This document shows, piece after piece, positions 36,071 to 47,306 of a stretch of DNA of 64,000 bases. Position numbers and translations under genes: made by a program. The stretch spans positions 124,001-188,000 of the forward strand of contig OZ017767.1 of the NCBI GenBank assembly GCA_963969345.1, written 5' to 3'. Under the pieces are notes generated by a model. That model saw only the letters and a program-made list of their open reading frames with translations. It was not told where the DNA came from and made no database searches. This stretch comes from Turbatrix aceti. Taxonomy: Eukaryota; Nematoda; Chromadorea; Rhabditida; Panagrolaimidae. Each line of letters begins with the position of its first letter. The stretch's first letter is position 1.

Positions 36071-38135
36071 GAAAAGCTGAAAGCAGAGAAAGCATAAAAA
36101 CACAGTTCAAAAGTTACATCAGCAGACGATATCGTTCAAAAAATTATGTTCAACTAAAAAAAATTATCCGATAAACTAAGGATGATGCTGATCAACGTCC
36201 TATTTTTATGACAGACATACACGGTAAAATTTAAAAATTTTACAGTGCATCTCCGATGTCTACCTACAATACTTCTCGTTAGCGATGTTAAGTGAACAGA
36301 AATGAGAAGGCAGGTAGAAGAGAGAGGGATTACCAACGTACGCATCGGTGTTATACATACACGCTGATGTGATGAATCTGGATGAATGAAGCGTCATCAA
36401 ACACCGTTGTTAGTTGCAACCAGTTTTAACCCTCACAAACTATCCTCTTATGTTTGGGTCCGTATAGTGCACCGGTAAACGGTGTTTTAGAACACGTACA
36501 ATATTCATCATGTTGGTAAGCAGAAATTCAAACAAAACAAAAAAATTTTGAAAGTTAAAAAAATTAGCTCAAGAAATGCCAAAAACAAATTTCATTTTTA
36601 TTTTCAAAAAATTTCAGTAAGATATTATAAAAAAGAAACGAGAAATCATCCCTAAAAACGTAAAGCAAAAATAATTTACGTTACTGTAAAATGCCTGCAG
36701 ATTGGAACGTAAAAAACGGCACTTCAAAATTGAAAAAAAATATTTTTGACGCAAAAGAAAAAACACTCGTTCTTATCATTGCAGAAATGGGGTTTTCAGA
36801 AGGACAATAGAAGCTGAATTCCCCTAGTTTGATAAACATGAGACGAGTGAAACCAAAAAAATTAATAAAACATCAAAAGGCGTCAAAGGAAAAATAGAAT
36901 AATGCACTTATTTTCGTACACCAAAAAAACTCACTTTAGAACCATTTCGCTGATTCCATCGGACGGCAGCTTCGATGAGCATTCTTCAGGTGGAAATAAC
37001 TGACGCTTTGATTTATTTTTGCAGCTGCAACAATTAGCAAAGCAAATTTAGAAATGAACGTGAAGGAAATTGACTTCGAAACGCCGCAGACACACACCAA
37101 CAGTGGTCAGACAATTTTTTCGACGAGCCGTAACAAACCCATCAGTAAAACGGAAGAAGGAAGAGTTGTCAAAGTTGTAACAGCAATTTTTGGTGGGAAC
37201 TAAAAAACAACATTGAAGCTGAGCGAGCGAGTATCTGACCCGTCCAGAAAAAAAAAGCGTCGCGAGCAGGTGAAAAAAAGAGGGACAACATTGTCTCTGT
37301 TGCGCAGCGTTGCAGCGTTTACTTGCTTTGCTGCGCATTTCGCGGACTAACTTTTTTGTTTATCCCGTTCCTTTTTCAATATTTTTTCTACCGCCTTCTT
37401 TGAACAAAAAACTTTTTCATATATCGTGAAATAAATGCGCACAGAAACGAGGTAATTTTTCCTTTCTTTCTATTGGTATGCATCTAGTCAATTTTTTTGG
37501 TAATGCTTCGGGGTATTCAACTATCATTTTGCATGTTCGTCGATGTCCATTCGGTGCACACATGCACCAGAACGCAGTCAAGAAAAAGTAATGATACAAA
37601 CGCAGACGGGGGGAGCAGCCAGGGGCGGATGCTGTGGTCAGCTGCCTGCAGTCGTGGTGATGGTGTGCACTGCGGCGATCCAGTAATTAATCGATTTTAA
37701 CCAGATTTTTAACACGTGTTACATTTACGGCGTCAAAATTCTTGCCAAAAAAATTTTGCGTACATTCGGTAACTTTTTATTTTTTTTTGTTTTATACAAA
37801 CGCATAGATACACAGACAAACTGAACGTGTGACAGACGCACACACGAACGTCGTCGGCAAGAAAAAAACAAGCGTAATGATTTTTTTATTGAAAACGAAA
37901 ACAACGGCAGACGCTTTATATCTCTCTACAGACAGCCCAGCCCCATGGCTCTCAAGCGTGTGACGATTTATTTGATTCATCAATAATAACCACGACACAT
38001 GAGCGTCATTCAATACATACACCATGAATCGGCTGCATTTTTTCGTTCATGGATTTTTTGTTGCGTGAACAAACGGTTCCCATCCATACACCTATGATGC
38101 GTAAGATGATCATCGTCATAATCATGTTGTCGTTC

Positions 38136-38173
<38 letters not shown>

Positions 38174-39300
38174 TGACGTAATATTTAACGTTGGGTATTA
38201 GTTTATGTGTTACTTCAGAGCGGAAAAATCAATGATGTTTCACGTCACTATTATCGTCTTTTTATCCTTCTTTTCTGTTTTGCGGTGTTTTTCAGTTAAC
38301 GAACAGATTAAAACTACTAATTCCAAATCAGTCTGCTCGGTCTTCTACTTTGAACGAAGATGTATGAATGCTCACATACACATTCTACCGATTGTACTCA
38401 AAAAAGGCATATACAGTAATACAGAAAGCAAAACAAGAAAAAAATATATTATACGTAAAAAATCCATAAGTAATAACGATTTTTGTCTGTACTCTCATCC
38501 AAATTCATAATGTTTCTTTACTGCATACAACAACACACATAACGTGCATGCACATTTGTGCATCTGTCATACAATACAAAGCATAGCACCGTAATTGCTA
38601 CAAACAACTGCCCGTGACACACACTGCATAAATACAGACAAACGCGCCCGTCTGGCATTACTCACTCTCCGATATATATATTTAGCAGCGCGCCTCAAAA
38701 TCGCCGCTCGTCGCGCTCGCACTCCCTCTTTTTTTCGCCGAGAAAAATATAGAGAGAGATAACCGTTGTGCGTGTATGCGTGTTTGTCTCCCTTTTCGCG
38801 TATTTCACGTGTCCATGTCCGTGTCCATGTATGTGTGTGCGTGTACGTGCGCACGGGCATGTTGTGATAGATAAATTGTTCGCAGATAGGTTTTTGCTGA
38901 CTAACAATATAGAAGCTCCTCCTATTTCTTTCTCGTACAACGATCCAAGGTCGTTAGACTTGAGGCGCACCGCACTGTCTTCCCCATAAAAAAAGGAAAG
39001 CCCAATCAAGCAGTGTTCGTTGTTTCCAAGGTTTGTGAAATTGTACAAAAAATAGGTGCAGATACGACGGACGAACGATGAAAAAAAGAAAAAAAACAAA
39101 TTGATGGTCAAAATGTTTTTCGTGCTAGGAGTACTGTTTTTGATAAAAGCATGAGGAGGAATGCAAATTTTTGACGAAACTGAAAATGAAATGAATACCC
39201 TTGTCGATGTGTCTGTTTTTCCCTCGAGTGAAAAAGAAATTTGTTATGTAACTCCATCCCCATCGGAGTCACCCCCTCCCTTTGCCCCATCGAGGGTTCG
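36071..39300. other. Intergenic, low-complexity stretches and weak ORFs
   Basis: No confident gene. Two candidates deserve mention. The ORF at 37054-37203 (+, 49 aa, MNVKEIDFETPQTH) follows an ATTTAG acceptor-like site. A single-exon ORF at about 38232-38510 (+) has a signal-like start (MFHVTIIVFLSFFSVLRCFS). Both could be chance. A (GT)n tract is at 38138-38170. Confidence 0.35.
38138..38174. repeat. (GT)n dinucleotide microsatellite
   Basis: About 16 GT units interrupted once by AT. Part of a GT/AC-rich region that also gives spurious ORFs near 38770-38870. Confidence 0.9.
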
Positions 39301-39301
39301 A

Positions 39302-39310
39302 GTATATAAA
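39302..39310 (+). promoter_or_regulatory. TATA box upstream of DRAP1
   Basis: TATATAAAG lies about 300 bp before the DRAP1 ATG, in a locally GC-rich context. It is the best TATA match between 36 and 39.6 kb. A start site near 39330-39340 would give a long 5' UTR; no acceptor directly precedes the ATG. Confidence 0.35.
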
Positions 39311-39609
39311 GTCAAGGTTTGCGCGCAGAATGCTTTTCTCTTCTCAAGACTATGACGTTTTGTGTCTCTTTGCCAGATGTTGGTATCGTCGCTGTAGGCA
39401 ACAAGTTGTGCCCTCGTCTTCGTCGTTGTTATCTCGACTATTTCATTCTCCACCACCACGCGCTTGCCGGGGGATTCAATTCTTCGGAACTTACGATCAC
39501 CAAGTGTCCTCCTCCGCAGAGGCTCTCTCCACCTTCCACAACCCTTACCAACAACAACAGAAGCATACAACCGAAACTCCGTCGTCGACGAAAGCGCGCG
39601 AAGTAAAAG

Positions 39610-40998
39610 ATGTCGTCGACCAGCTACCATGACGCTGCGTCATCATCGTCGTCATCTGCAATCGCCGCAGGAGACGATATACCCGGAAGAATTCGAAAGC
39701 GACGATTTAGCACTGCTAGAATTCAGCCGGTAAGTTGCAAAAACAAAACAAAAATGGTAATTTTTATGATATTTTTTAGACCAGAATAAAAAAAATTATG
39801 CAAAGTGACGAAGAAATAGGCCGAATGATCGCAAGTGTCCCTGTTGCCGTCGGAAGTGTCATGGAACATTTTGCCGAAAAGTTACTCGAAGCATCCGCAT
39901 CAATCATGCATCAGACAATGAGCAAGACGCTTTCAACAAGTCATGTGTGAGTTTTTTTTGTTAAAAAAAATAGGAACGGAGCTCGTGGAATGGATACCTG
40001 TTTATTTAATATTTGATGACTGAAAGTACGGTGCCTTAACTGACAGTTTGCCTTTTGGACTTTTGACTCGACACACGAATTTGAGGGCTCGTACAACAAT
40101 TCTCTTTCTCATCACTAAATATGTGACCTTTTTCATTTGATTTTTTTAATGAAGAAATGTACCTAGAAGCCTTATTTTGTTGATGTTATTTTTCAGGTTC
40201 ACAGCCATCCAACAAACGCCATATTTCCGATTCCTATCTCCGTTAGCCGCCGGAGGAATGCCCTGTCTCTCTGGTCCTGCTACGACGACGTCTGCTCCGA
40301 CCTTTCCCGTCCAATTCCGGCAGCCCCTGGCTGCGACTGGGACGTCAAATGGCGCGGTGCTGCATCATGCCCCTTCGCCCGTGATCAAGGTATCGTCACC
40401 GATGAAGCCCGTTGTTCCATCGTTACCGGTTGTGCATGCCCCGTCTACCGCAGCTGGGGCGAGTAACGGCACAATGGTACCAGTCAAGAGAAAGAGAGGA
40501 CGACCGAGGAAGGATCAACAACAACCGAAGGAAAAGTGAGTTTTTAGCGATAATGCGTTATTTAACGATCCGTTTTACGTTGTCATTGGTCTGTTTTGTA
40601 GTTTCGTCCAATCTTTCAGATACGTCCCAGTAACCGAAGAAACAAAGCCCTTTCCTCTCACTGCGCACCAATTTCCCTCGACAAGCGGCAATGACAATAG
40701 TTGGACTAATAACAACGTGATTGGCATTGGAACTACCGGTACGAACAACAGCAGCAATGATCTCGATCGACAACTCATGCCCCCACCTCTCAGGCTGCCC
40801 AACAGGAGGTCATCATCAAGTAGCAGCGGTAGCAATGGCAATTCGCCCTCGCCCCTCAAAGGTGGCATCACGCCTCCAATCGGCGAGAACGTGCTGCTCT
40901 CTGCCGCTGCGGCTGTTGGTACTGCTGTGGGGTCCAATGGCGCTGGCGGCCCTCCTTCGTCAACGACGAATCAGCCAGATGCTGTGATCTCTGTTTAA
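39610..40998 (+). CDS. drap1: NC2-alpha / DRAP1 histone-fold corepressor
   Basis: Alpha subunit of negative cofactor 2, which dimerises with NC2-beta (DR1) through a histone fold and binds TBP on DNA, blocking TFIIA/TFIIB. Four exons join in phase: 39610-39729, 39780-39946, 40197-40535 and 40620-40998, giving 334 aa. The histone fold spans ~residues 30-105: RRFSTARIQPTRIKKIMQSD, EEIGRMIASVPVAVGSVMEH, then FAEKLLEASASIMHQTMSKT and LSTSHV. This follows the vertebrate pattern RFPPARIKKIMQTDEEIG with an extra four residues where exon 1 joins exon 2. An AT-hook-like KRKRGRPRKDQQ sits at ~200. The long tail is Ser/Pro/Gly/Asn-rich and longer than in human DRAP1 (205 aa). The N-terminal Ser run precedes the fold. 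Confidence 0.9.
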
Positions 40999-41408
40999 AG
41001 TAATACTGTCTTCGACTTCTTTTTTCCAATCAATTAGCAGCAGGCAACACCCAACAACGAACTCATCTTTATTTCTCTTGTCATCATCGACCGAAAAGAA
41101 GAAGAACAAATGTATCGACACGAAAAAAAGAAGGCCTGTCAACAATCTACGGACCAATAATGTATTCTTTACTTTATTTTTCTTCTTTTTTTTCATATTC
41201 GTCATTTTGGTATCGTAAATTTGTTTCTTGAAGAAAGTGAAGGCAAACTGGCGGTATTTTTTTAATATTTTTATATCGAAAAATTCATTAGCAAAAGGCA
41301 AGATGTAAAACAAAAGTAGTACTTTCTGCTTTTTTTTTATTTCGGTATTTTTAAACATTTTTTCTCAACTACCTGTCATTTCTTTTCTGGGATGATTTTT
41401 TTACCGCT
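40999..41408. other. 3' flank of DRAP1
   Basis: AT-rich 3' UTR and spacer up to the Tc1/mariner-type element. No canonical AATAAA was recognised close to the stop, and nothing else is supported. Confidence 0.4.
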
Positions 41409-41410
41409 TA

Positions 41411-42986
41411 CAGTAGCGCGCAAAAGTACAAGTGTGAACATTAATTTGTACCGTGCTCTGTTCAAACGTGTTGGTTGGGGCTCAAATTTTTTTTGGTAAA
41501 CACCCTTGCGTCTAGCCTCAGCATTGCCAAGTTTCAGACAGATTCGTTAAAAAATGGATTTTTGCGATATCGATTTGTACAGTGCGCGCAAGCAAAAGTC
41601 CAAGTGTAAGGTGCGTTTTCTGAAGCGAAGAAGCATTTCTTGAAGTATGATGGCGTTTATTGCGTTTATATATAGTATTTTGTATGTTTTATTGATTTGA
41701 AACGTATATTGCACGAGACATAGATTTTATCGGGAAAATGAAGATGACAAAAGGTCATTTCAAAGGTTTACTCCTCTAGGTTGGCTTCGAAGGCTCTGGA
41801 CATCGGGAATTTAGTTTTATCCACCGTCCCAGTGCTTGCAATGATAGCAGTAACTGTTTGCACAATTTATAAACACAGCCAACCCTCTGTCGTTACAAAC
41901 ACGGACAATAAAAAAAATTTTCTAATGTTGAGGTAGAACTTCGAGTTGGCTCAAGTTGATAAAAATGAAAATTGCAGGCAACGGGGAGGTGATAAAATTA
42001 GTCCTGTGGTTCTAAAACAATGCCTACAAGTTGCCAAACATAATTGATAACATTTCTCCTCAGTGACATGTTTTTCCCCACAGAAGTGGAAGACGCTAAA
42101 ATATTTCACAAGTTTAAGTCAATATCGAAAAATTGAGCATTATCAAAAATTCTACCGAAGCCATAAATAAAGTGTGAATCAGTTTCTGTTGTGTGTTTAG
42201 TGGTACGTTGATCGTTTTCAAAGTAAAAAACCATATCTTACCACCTTCTTCCGACCAATTGTCATCTACCACAATGTTGGGGTTTATCGGAGTTACAGGT
42301 TTATCGTCCCGTTCTTTGCGGAAACAGGTGGATAAGCGGAAAGTGGTTGTCATTTGTATTTGGCAACTTGTAGGCATTGTCTTAGAACCACAGGGCTAAT
42401 TTTATCACATCCACGTTGCCTGCGATTTTCATTTTTATCAACTTGAGCCAACTCGAAGTTCTACCTCAACATTAGAAAAAACTTTTTATCGTTCGTGTTT
42501 GTAACGATAGAGGGTTGGCTGCGTTTATGAATTGTGCAGACAATTACTGCTATCACTTCAAGCACTGGGACGGTGGATAAAACTAAATTCCCGATGTCCA
42601 GAGCCTTCGAAGCCAACCTAGAGGAGTAAACCTTTGAAATGACCTTTTGTCATCTTCATTTTCCCGATAAAATCTATGTCTCGTGCAATATACGTTTCAA
42701 ATCAATAAAACATACAAAATACTATATATAAACGCAATAAACGCCATCATACTTCAAGAAATGCTTCTTCGCTTCAGAAAACGCACCTTACACTTGGACT
42801 TTTGCTTGCGCGCACTGTACAAATCGATATCGCAAAAATCCATTTTTTAACGAATCTGTCTGAAACTTGGTAATGCTGAGGCTAGACGCAAGGGTGTTTA
42901 CCAAAAAAAATTTGAGCCCCAACCAACACGTTTGAACAGAGCACGGTACAAATTAATGTTCACACTTGTACTTTTGCGCGCTACTG
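41411..42986. mobile_element. Tc1/mariner-type palindromic element (1576 bp)
   Basis: Termini are CAGTAGCGCGCAAAAGTACA on the left and its complement on the right. Each side abuts a TA dinucleotide (41409-41410 and 42987-42988), the Tc1/mariner target duplication. The inverted repeats are extremely long: about 630 bp each (41411-about 42040 and about 42357-42986), with few mismatches, around a 316-bp unique core. The core encodes no transposase, only an 87-aa chance frame on the minus strand. Size resembles full-length Tc elements but almost all of it is inverted repeat. Confidence 0.92.
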
Positions 42987-43196
42987 TACAACGTCCCAAC
43001 AAAAGACAGATTTTAGACGGATAGTTTATCTCTGATGTGCCCGCCCCTCTTCGTACAAATTTGAAATAAAACTTGAATTGACAACCCAAAATATTGCAAA
43101 CTGCCCCCACAAGTCAGGTTCAACAAGTTTCTTATCAAAACTCAACAATGTCCAAAAAAATCATTTAAAAAAAAAACTTCGAAATCCAACAACAAT

Positions 43197-45961
43197 TTAG
43201 CGAACAAGACGAATCACCCACTCAAAGTGAATCGTACCGGGAAACATGTCGACCGGATGAATTGAGTCAATCTTGAATGGCTCGCCTTCGAACTTGTTTG
43301 ACGACGGACGGCAGAGATCGACGATATTTTTGGTTGCCGCACTTGGATCACACGAAACGTAGACCAGAGTTCGCATTTGCGTGAGCTGAACAATGGTTTA
43401 TGATAAACTGAAGAAAAAACGTAAAAGGAAACATACTTTTCGGCAGCCAACGATGACACTGGTGCACATGCCAGCTCGAGGGGGGTCCAGGATGCCGTAG
43501 ACCTCCCCGGGTTCCAGGACATCTTTACCAGCGCGGGAGAGGGCTTTCTTGATAGAAATCGGAATGAAAAAGTCAAGTGATGTAAAGATAGTCTCGGCCG
43601 GTCCAGCGACATAACGGAAGCTGCAAAAGCAATAAATTTTACATTTTGCGGCAAAACCTTCTCATTGAATCCCACAAACAAAATAAATAAAAACTTACTT
43701 TTCTTCATCAAGTCCGTTATCCTTGACATTATTGTGGGCATCGGCGATGGCGTCCTTCACGATTTCGATGCCGAGCACACCAGCTGCTCCGTTGAACGTT
43801 TTGCGCTTCTTTGCCGTCAGGAGGCGTTTCATCAGCATAATGCCGATCGTTCCGGCACCACAACAAATATCCAAGATTAGCGTTCTCGACAATGCTGGTT
43901 CTTCATTTTCAGGTAGCGCTAGTTCCTCGGTTTCAAAGAAAAAGTCTTCGTCCTCCCCGGTCGGTTCTTTCCCCTCAAGCACTTGATCACCCTGGGGGTC
44001 TGTGGCTGTCAGTTCTTGGACAGGAAGTTCAATTTGTGTCTCTTTGGGAAGACTTTCCCCTTCTGCCACCAGAGATGACGCATCAGCAAGCCTGGTCTTT
44101 TTAGCCATTGGTTCGTTTGTGACGACAGTAGATTCCTGTGATGGCTCCCCGGGTTGATCATCTGCAGCACAGACGGATTCGATGACGCCAGCCTCAGTTG
44201 CATCCTGCATTTCAGAAGCGACAACGTCGGTTTTTTCGACTGGAAACTGTGTCAGATACTTTTCACCAAGCGCTTGTGCTGCGAAAAGACGTGGAGCATC
44301 GCTCGGGAAACCGAGGGCATCACCGATCGCATCGTAGAGAACGGACGTTGCATGTGTGTTGGTTTGGAAGAAAGTGTTGGGCGAGATGCGGTACTTTATG
44401 CGATTCAGTCGCTCGTAGACAAATGGGGCTCCTAGAAGGATTCAAAAGATTTGTCACCCTCACATTCTCAAAAATCAGAAAAAGATGAACACACCCGCAA
44501 GTTTCTCCACCTTCGGTTCATCACTGGAATGCTGCTGAACAGCAATCCACAAGCTGGTCACCCGAATTGGCTTTGTTCCAATCTCATTATACGAAGTCTC
44601 GGTGAAAGTCCGGATGATGTCCTTCTTCGTCTTTTCAAAAAGATCCGCATCGCCAAACGGAAACACCGTGATGACAACCATGCAATCGGACAGAAAATCA
44701 CGGATAAGAATTGATTTCCAACAGCCATGTCTTTCAAACTCGTTGAATGGCGGTAGACCTAAACATAAAATGTACCTTTTAAGTCTACAAAAAATCATGA
44801 GATAGAAAACTCGCCAGAATCTGTGATAAATTTCTCAAACGTTCGATTGACTTCTTTGGCATGAGTCGGGATTTGAGAGCATTCGTAGATCGGTACCGTA
44901 ATCAATTTACGATCTTGAAGCTTTGTGGCCACAAATCCAGAACAAATAGCTCCATCTTCCGTGTAACCGACTGTGAGCTCGGTTTTGTTACGATAGTTTG
45001 TCTGAACTGGGGATGGCAGAATCTTAAACAAAAAAACAGTGAGAACTATAAAAGAGGAATTAGTACCGCAACTACCCTATATGCTCGTATTTTTACGATC
45101 AATAGATTTATGGCCCATTTTCGGACTTTTGGAATCCTCTAGGTTTTTAACGGCCAAAACAAATAAAAAAATTAAAAAAAAATAAATAAATAAATCAGTA
45201 TTTTGCCTAAAATAGTATTACAAAGAAATCAGGCAAGAATCCCATATTTTGTTTCGAAGAAGACCAAAAATACCACTCACCGACATTATCCAATCCTCAA
45301 CCCGCATCCTGTGAACTCCAGGAACACCCGCTTTGAGAAACTGTTTCTTGAGTGAGATAGCAACCTTCTTGGACGTCTCCATCTTCATCTCGAGTTGCTT
45401 ATTGTAGGCTAACCCAGCAAGAGGAGTGGTAATCTCGACAGCTGTCTTGATCGGTTTTGGTGACCTCGGCTTGCGTTCCTGAAACACAGTACAGTCAATA
45501 GTTGCGTGTTTGGCAAAAAAGCTCACGAGATGAGGATCATCAACAACGGATTTGACAGAAAGAGCGTTGCCCTTCACGACGATCTCGTTCAACTTCTTCG
45601 TGGCCTCCGCTTTGTCTTCCTGGTTTCCAAACGATACGTAACCAACGTTTTCGAAGATCTTTAGCTTGCGGTACTCGATTTTGTCAAGATTTCTAAAAAT
45701 TAAAGGATTTTCTTTGTAAAAAAATTGAAAAAACCCAACTTTTTTAGAATTTTCTTGAGTTCCAGAAAGCTGCAATGCTTGGGTAGGTTGCCGATTTGAA
45801 TCCGAAGCGATTCCTTGGGTTCTGAAAAAAAGCCACATAAAAACCCGTTAGGTAGCCATATTTAGAGAAAAAACCCTACTTTCATCGTTGTCTTCGTCGT
45901 TAGCCTGCTGATCAACAGAGTTTTCACACGATGTAACAAGAGCAACATCCAAATCTGCCAT
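43197..45961 (-). CDS. trmt2a: tRNA (uracil-5-)-methyltransferase (TRMT2A)
   Basis: Makes m5U54 (ribothymidine) in the T-loop of cytosolic tRNA using S-adenosylmethionine. The N-terminus holds an RRM as in animal TRMT2A: SLRIQIGNLPKHCSFLELKK ... ENVGYVSFGNQEDKAEATKK. Next come RMRVEDWIMS, PSPVQTNYRNKTELTVGY, RISPNTFFQTNTHATSVLYD, the SAM motif LILDICCGAGTIG, LDPPRAGM, and the catalytic-cysteine motif YVSCDPSAATKN. The protein ends VDMFPGTIHFEWVIRLVR. Nine exons are inferred from 45961 down. Oddities: an acidic, low-complexity insert of roughly 120-135 aa between the QTNTHAT helix and the SAM motif; a GC-AG intron after TDSG (donor GCGAGT near 44813); and a 48-bp intron (about 45529-45482) with no stop whose length is a multiple of three. 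Divergent from RPS18. Confidence 0.94.
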
Positions 45962-46458
45962 TATGACCCTCGAAAGATCAAAACAGTCAGAAAAAGGCAC
46001 AAAACAACAGAAACCAAACTAAGTGGGTGCACGCGCACATTCCCGCAGCGAGAGGGTTCTCAAGACGAAATTTGTTCGCTGTCGCGTCGCTCGCTTCGCG
46101 TCGCGTTGGCCTAGCTTGTGCACCCTTTTTGCTCGTATTTTGTGTATTTTTGCTCTTTGCTCTCTGTTTTTCCATTTTCGACAGTTTTTTTTTATTGTTG
46201 TGTCGTATGGCATTGTCGGTGTCTGTGAAATGTGGATAACCGATACGTTGACCGATTTGAGCGGTATGAAACGAGTTACACGGGTGGTTTTTATGTGTTT
46301 TTTTAATTTTTTATATTTTTCCGCTACTTTTAAGCTGCGTTATTATTCGTTTATGTTTTAGCACCGTTTTATTATTACTTGTTCTTGTGCATTTTATGTT
46401 GTTATAACGCGTAGACCTGTTGCGGCTTTTTGACGAGTTTTTTTCCAGTTTGGGCAAG
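45962..46458. promoter_or_regulatory. Divergent promoter region, TRMT2A / RPS18
   Basis: A 497-bp gap between two head-to-head genes. It starts less AT-rich (46020-46130) and ends in pyrimidine-rich sequence (TTTTTTTCCAG at about 46439-46449) just before the RPS18 start. That last motif is an acceptor-like site 9 nt from the ATG. No TATA box is obvious. Confidence 0.45.
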
Positions 46459-46976
46459 ATGTCGTTGATCGCGTCGCCAACGTTCCAACACATTCATCGT
46501 GTGATGAACACCAACGTCGATGGTAACGTCACCATCCCCTACGCTTTGACCGCTATCAAGGTTGTTTCTTTTTACAATTTGGGTTTGCTTTAATCCAAAA
46601 TTTTACATTTTAGGGTGTTGGTCGTCGTTTTGCCTTTGTTGTCTGCCGCAAGGCCGGTGTCGATGTTACTCTTCGCGCTGGTGAGCTGTCGGAAGAACAG
46701 ATGGAGAAGCTGACCACCGTCATGCTCAACCCCGTCCAGTACAAGATCCCCACCTGGTTCCTTAATCGTCAACGCGATATCAAGGATGGCACCACCACCC
46801 AGCTTCTTTCCACGAACGTCGAATCCAAGCTTCGTGACGATCTTGAGCGTCTGAAGAAGTGCCGCAACCACCGTGGTCTCCGTCACTACTGGGGCCTCCG
46901 TGTCCGTGGTCAGCACACCAAGACGACCGGTCGCAAGGGCCGTACTGTCGGTGTCTCCAAGAAGAAGGGCGGTTAA
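46459..46976 (+). CDS. rps18: 40S ribosomal protein S18 (uS13)
   Basis: Small-subunit head protein contacting the P-site region and bridging to the 60S subunit. Two exons, 46459-46560 and 46614-46976, give 154 aa, near the animal standard of 152. The sequence is conserved throughout: [60 protein letters not shown], then [20 protein letters not shown] and [18 protein letters not shown]. The codons are strongly C-ending, unlike neighbouring genes, as expected of a highly expressed gene. AATAAA at 47131-47136 is followed by a G-rich run (GCGGGGGAGGGGGGGG). Confidence 0.98.
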
Positions 46977-47306
46977 TGAATTCATTGGAGGCATGTACAA
47001 CGTCGAACACCATCTGCAGACGAATTTTTTGCCAGCGTTTCGCAGGCAAGTGGATTTTTCTGTTTTGATTGTTGCATGCCGGACTTGTTATTACTTTGAT
47101 GTTTGTTATCGCTTTTTCTTGGCGTGATAAAATAAAATTGCGTTTTATTGCGGGGGAGGGGGGGGACTTTTTTTTACTGCTTTGACGTTATGGAAATTTC
47201 ATTATTGTTTCACGTAGAGAGGTTTGTCCTTTTCGAAATCAGTCTCGACGCATTGTTGAGTCTGCCCGTCGGCGCAATATCAAATGCTTAAGAATAAACC
47301 CCGTCA

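Noticed and set aside
38567..39111. ORFs rich in Arg, Thr and His
   Set aside because: They cover GT/AC-rich simple sequence; no splice or family support.
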